Translations under genes and position numbers: made by a program | From: Oscillospiraceae bacterium | GTDB taxonomy: Bacteria > Bacillota > Clostridia > Oscillospirales > Ruminococcaceae | Direction of reading: 5' to 3' | Length of the DNA: 7,632 bases | Assembly: GCA_015067125.1 (NCBI GenBank) | Contig: SVNB01000085.1 | Coordinates: 1 to 7,632, forward strand | Shown: positions 6,352 to 7,632 of the stretch, one piece after another | Layout: each line of letters starts with the position of its first letter | How positions within the stretch are numbered: position 1 is the first letter of the stretch | The notes under the pieces: model-generated | What the model was told of the DNA's origin: nothing | The model's input: the letters and a program-made list of their open reading frames with translations, nothing else | The model's database searches: none

Positions 6352-6837
6352 GTGGCAGTACATGAAGTACATATCGTAAAAGCGGAAAAATCAAAAATCG
6401 AAGATTATAAGCGCATTTTTGATGATTCCAAGCTTTATCAGCATTACGGCGAAAACGTCTATGACTGGATGGGCAGCGCCCTTGCCAACGACGAAGTATG
6501 GATAGCAGAAGACCGCAACGGAGAAGCCGTTGGTTTTATGTGGATGCAGATAGAAAGCGTATATGCAAATATGCCGTATCTTGCACTGCTTGGCGTTCGC
6601 AGGGATTATCGCTCTCACGGTGTGGGCCAGATGCTGCTTAAATATTTTATCGAAAGCTATGAATCCAAAGGTTATGACAGAGGATTTATTGCCGTAAACG
6701 ATTTTAATCCCCTTGCAAGAAGACTTTATGAGGATATGGGCTTCCACAAATTTATGCAGATGCCCGAAAGCCTTGACCCCAGCCACAATCTCTATCTTTT
6801 GATGAGAAAATCCAGAAAACACAACAGCAACGTATAA
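6352..6837 (+). CDS. GNAT family N-acetyltransferase (first of a tandem pair)
   Basis: The 161-residue protein matches the normal size of a single-domain GNAT. WIAEDRNGEAVGFMWM gives the typical central strands, RSHGVGQ (87-93) is the acetyl-CoA pyrophosphate-binding RxxGxG loop, and NDFNPLARRLYEDMGF is the usual last motif of the fold. It would transfer an acetyl group from acetyl-CoA to an amine in the cytoplasm; the acceptor is unknown. The start is GTG at 6352. A GGGGGTG stretch about five bases upstream acts as a modest ribosome site, and no in-frame ATG lies near, so this gene may be translated less well than the second. It is closely related to the next gene (shared EDYKRIFD at 17-24, DRNGEAVG, LLGV, GQML), which points to gene duplication. 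Confidence 0.92.
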   Translation: MAVHEVHIVKAEKSKIEDYKRIFDDSKLYQHYGENVYDWMGSALANDEVWIAEDRNGEAVGFMWMQIESVYANMPYLALLGVRRDYRSHGVGQMLLKYFIESYESKGYDRGFIAVNDFNPLARRLYEDMGFHKFMQMPESLDPSHNLYLLMRKSRKHNSNV

Positions 6838-6874
6838 AACCGAATACAGGAAGCTAACGAACGGAGGAAAAAAC

Positions 6875-7375
6875 ATGAGCTATCATCGCGAAGCACAGTA
6901 TATGGCAAACATGATCGAGATCGTAAAAGCAGATCCCGCAAAAAAAGAAGATTACAAACGCATTTTTGATAACAGCCCGCTTTATAATCATTATTTTAAA
7001 AATACCGACCTTCTTGATAAAGTTCTTTCCGAAGCACTTAAAGCCGGTCAGGCATATGTTGCGGTGGACCGCAACGGCGAAGCGGTCGGCTATATGAGCA
7101 TGAAAGCTTCTGACGAAATGGTGGACGGCCTTCCGTGCCTTACCCTTCTTGGTGTAAAAGATACCAAACGCGGCAGAGGCATCGGCCAGATGCTTATCGC
7201 TTTTTACGTTGGCGTTATGTCCGGTCTTGGATTTGGCGAGTGCGCTCTTGTGGTAAACGATTGGAACCCCAGAGCAAGAAAACTTTATGATTCCCTTGGC
7301 TTCAAGCTTCGCAGAAGCTATGAGGACAAAGTTATCGGCGGCTGGATGAACCACATCCTTGTAAAAAAACTCTGA
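6875..7375 (+). CDS. GNAT family N-acetyltransferase (second of a tandem pair)
   Basis: The product has 166 residues. VAVDRNGEAVGYMSM, LPCLTLLGV, the acetyl-CoA loop RGRGIGQ (99-105) and VNDWNPRARKLYDSLGF identify a GNAT acetyltransferase; the substrate is not evident. ATG at 6875 is preceded by GGAGG with a seven-base spacer. A second in-frame ATG at 6902 aligns with the start of the first paralogue but has no ribosome site, so the nine extra N-terminal residues (MSYHREAQY) are probably real. The gene follows its paralogue by 37 bases, without terminator or clear promoter between, so the two are likely cotranscribed. A hairpin terminator follows. The regions before the acetyl-CoA loop and the C-terminus differ more between the two copies, hinting at different acceptors. 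Confidence 0.93.
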   Translation: MSYHREAQYMANMIEIVKADPAKKEDYKRIFDNSPLYNHYFKNTDLLDKVLSEALKAGQAYVAVDRNGEAVGYMSMKASDEMVDGLPCLTLLGVKDTKRGRGIGQMLIAFYVGVMSGLGFGECALVVNDWNPRARKLYDSLGFKLRRSYEDKVIGGWMNHILVKKL

Positions 7376-7388
7376 TAGCAAAAAAATT

Positions 7389-7416
7389 AAGGGCACCCAA
7401 AAGGGTGCCCTTTTTT
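7389..7416. terminator. Terminator between the GNAT operon and the TipAS gene
   Basis: GGGCACCC (7391-7398) and GGGTGCCC (7403-7410) form an 8-bp perfect stem around AAAA, extended by A-T pairs, and are followed on the plus strand by six T residues. On the minus strand the stem is followed by TTAATTTTTTT, so it probably also ends the convergent gene, whose stop codon (7415-7417) overlaps the T run. Confidence 0.88.
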
Positions 7417-7632
7417 ATTTTTTGCAGTATTCCTCTATGGCTTTTGCGGCAAAAGCGGCGGTGCCGGTTCCGCCGGCTTTATCTATGTTTTCGGTAAAAC
7501 GGCTGTCGCCGATATACATTTTTCCAAGGCCGGACAGGATTTCATCGGTGCAGGTATAATAATTTTCGCAGATAAATTTTTTAAGTTCTGCCACAAGAGC
7601 TTTGGCTTCGCCGCCGTTTGGAGAAGAATCTT
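7415..7632 (-). CDS. C-terminal part of a TipAS-domain protein, probably a MerR-family (TipA-like) regulator; 5' part beyond the window
   Basis: Only the last 71 residues and the stop are visible. ENYYTCTDEILSGLGKMY, followed by DSRFTENIDKAGGTGTAAF and AIEEYC, resembles the end of the TipAS antibiotic-binding domain, in which a Tyr-rich helix and the RFTENIDK-type stretch are characteristic. In TipA-like regulators this domain follows an N-terminal MerR DNA-binding domain, binds peptide antibiotics or other ligands and turns on transcription; the MerR part cannot be seen here. The gene converges on the GNAT pair. Domain identity is fairly secure from the motif pattern; the regulator role is inferred from the family. 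Confidence 0.8.
   Translation of the reverse strand, partial: DSSPNGGEAKALVAELKKFICENYYTCTDEILSGLGKMYIGDSRFTENIDKAGGTGTAAFAAKAIEEYCKK

Noticed and set aside
6854..7396. A 180-codon minus-strand frame opposite the second GNAT gene
   Set aside because: Mirror-frame shadow of a gene with clear GNAT motifs and a strong ribosome site on the plus strand.

Overview
The window looks like chromosomal DNA from a Firmicute of the class Clostridia, probably a gut-type Oscillospiraceae-like lineage. This is inferred from strong GGAGG ribosome sites, A/T-rich promoters, gene families typical of that group, and intergenic hairpin repeats of a type I associate with such genomes. Base composition is moderate overall, with A/T-rich gaps. 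Nothing shows phage, plasmid or transposase genes.

Layout, left to right. (1) A minus-strand HerA-like ATPase (DUF853 type) starts at 1451 and runs off the left edge. (2) A minus-strand operon, 2858 to 1574, encodes a small two-helix membrane protein with a zinc ribbon and a diacylglycerol-kinase-family lipid kinase, separated by one base, and ends in an intrinsic terminator. (3) A plus-strand tRNA-Val(CAC) at 3001-3077 has a near-consensus promoter. Its terminator also serves the converging operon. (4) A second minus-strand operon, 5464 to 3132, encodes a patatin-like phospholipase and a TAXI-type substrate-binding lipoprotein without any TRAP permease in view. (5) A gap of about 760 bases, 5527-6286, has no gene. 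Its core, 5875-6129, is a GC-rich block of hairpins with a 70-bp tandem repeat of 2.5 units. (6) Two plus-strand GNAT acetyltransferase paralogues (6352-6837, 6875-7375) form an operon. (7) A convergent minus-strand gene, cut by the right edge, has the C-terminus of a TipAS-type ligand-binding domain, as in MerR-family regulators. A hairpin terminator lies between them.

Two genes act on lipids (lipid kinase, patatin) and two encode envelope proteins (zinc-ribbon membrane protein, TAXI lipoprotein), but a shared pathway is only a guess. The most structured non-coding part is the repeat block. The genes also avoid TTA, CTA and TCA codons so strongly that the codon-aligned antisense frame is open for hundreds of codons, which creates many misleading reverse ORFs. 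I do not see clear evidence of a complete, previously undescribed system.
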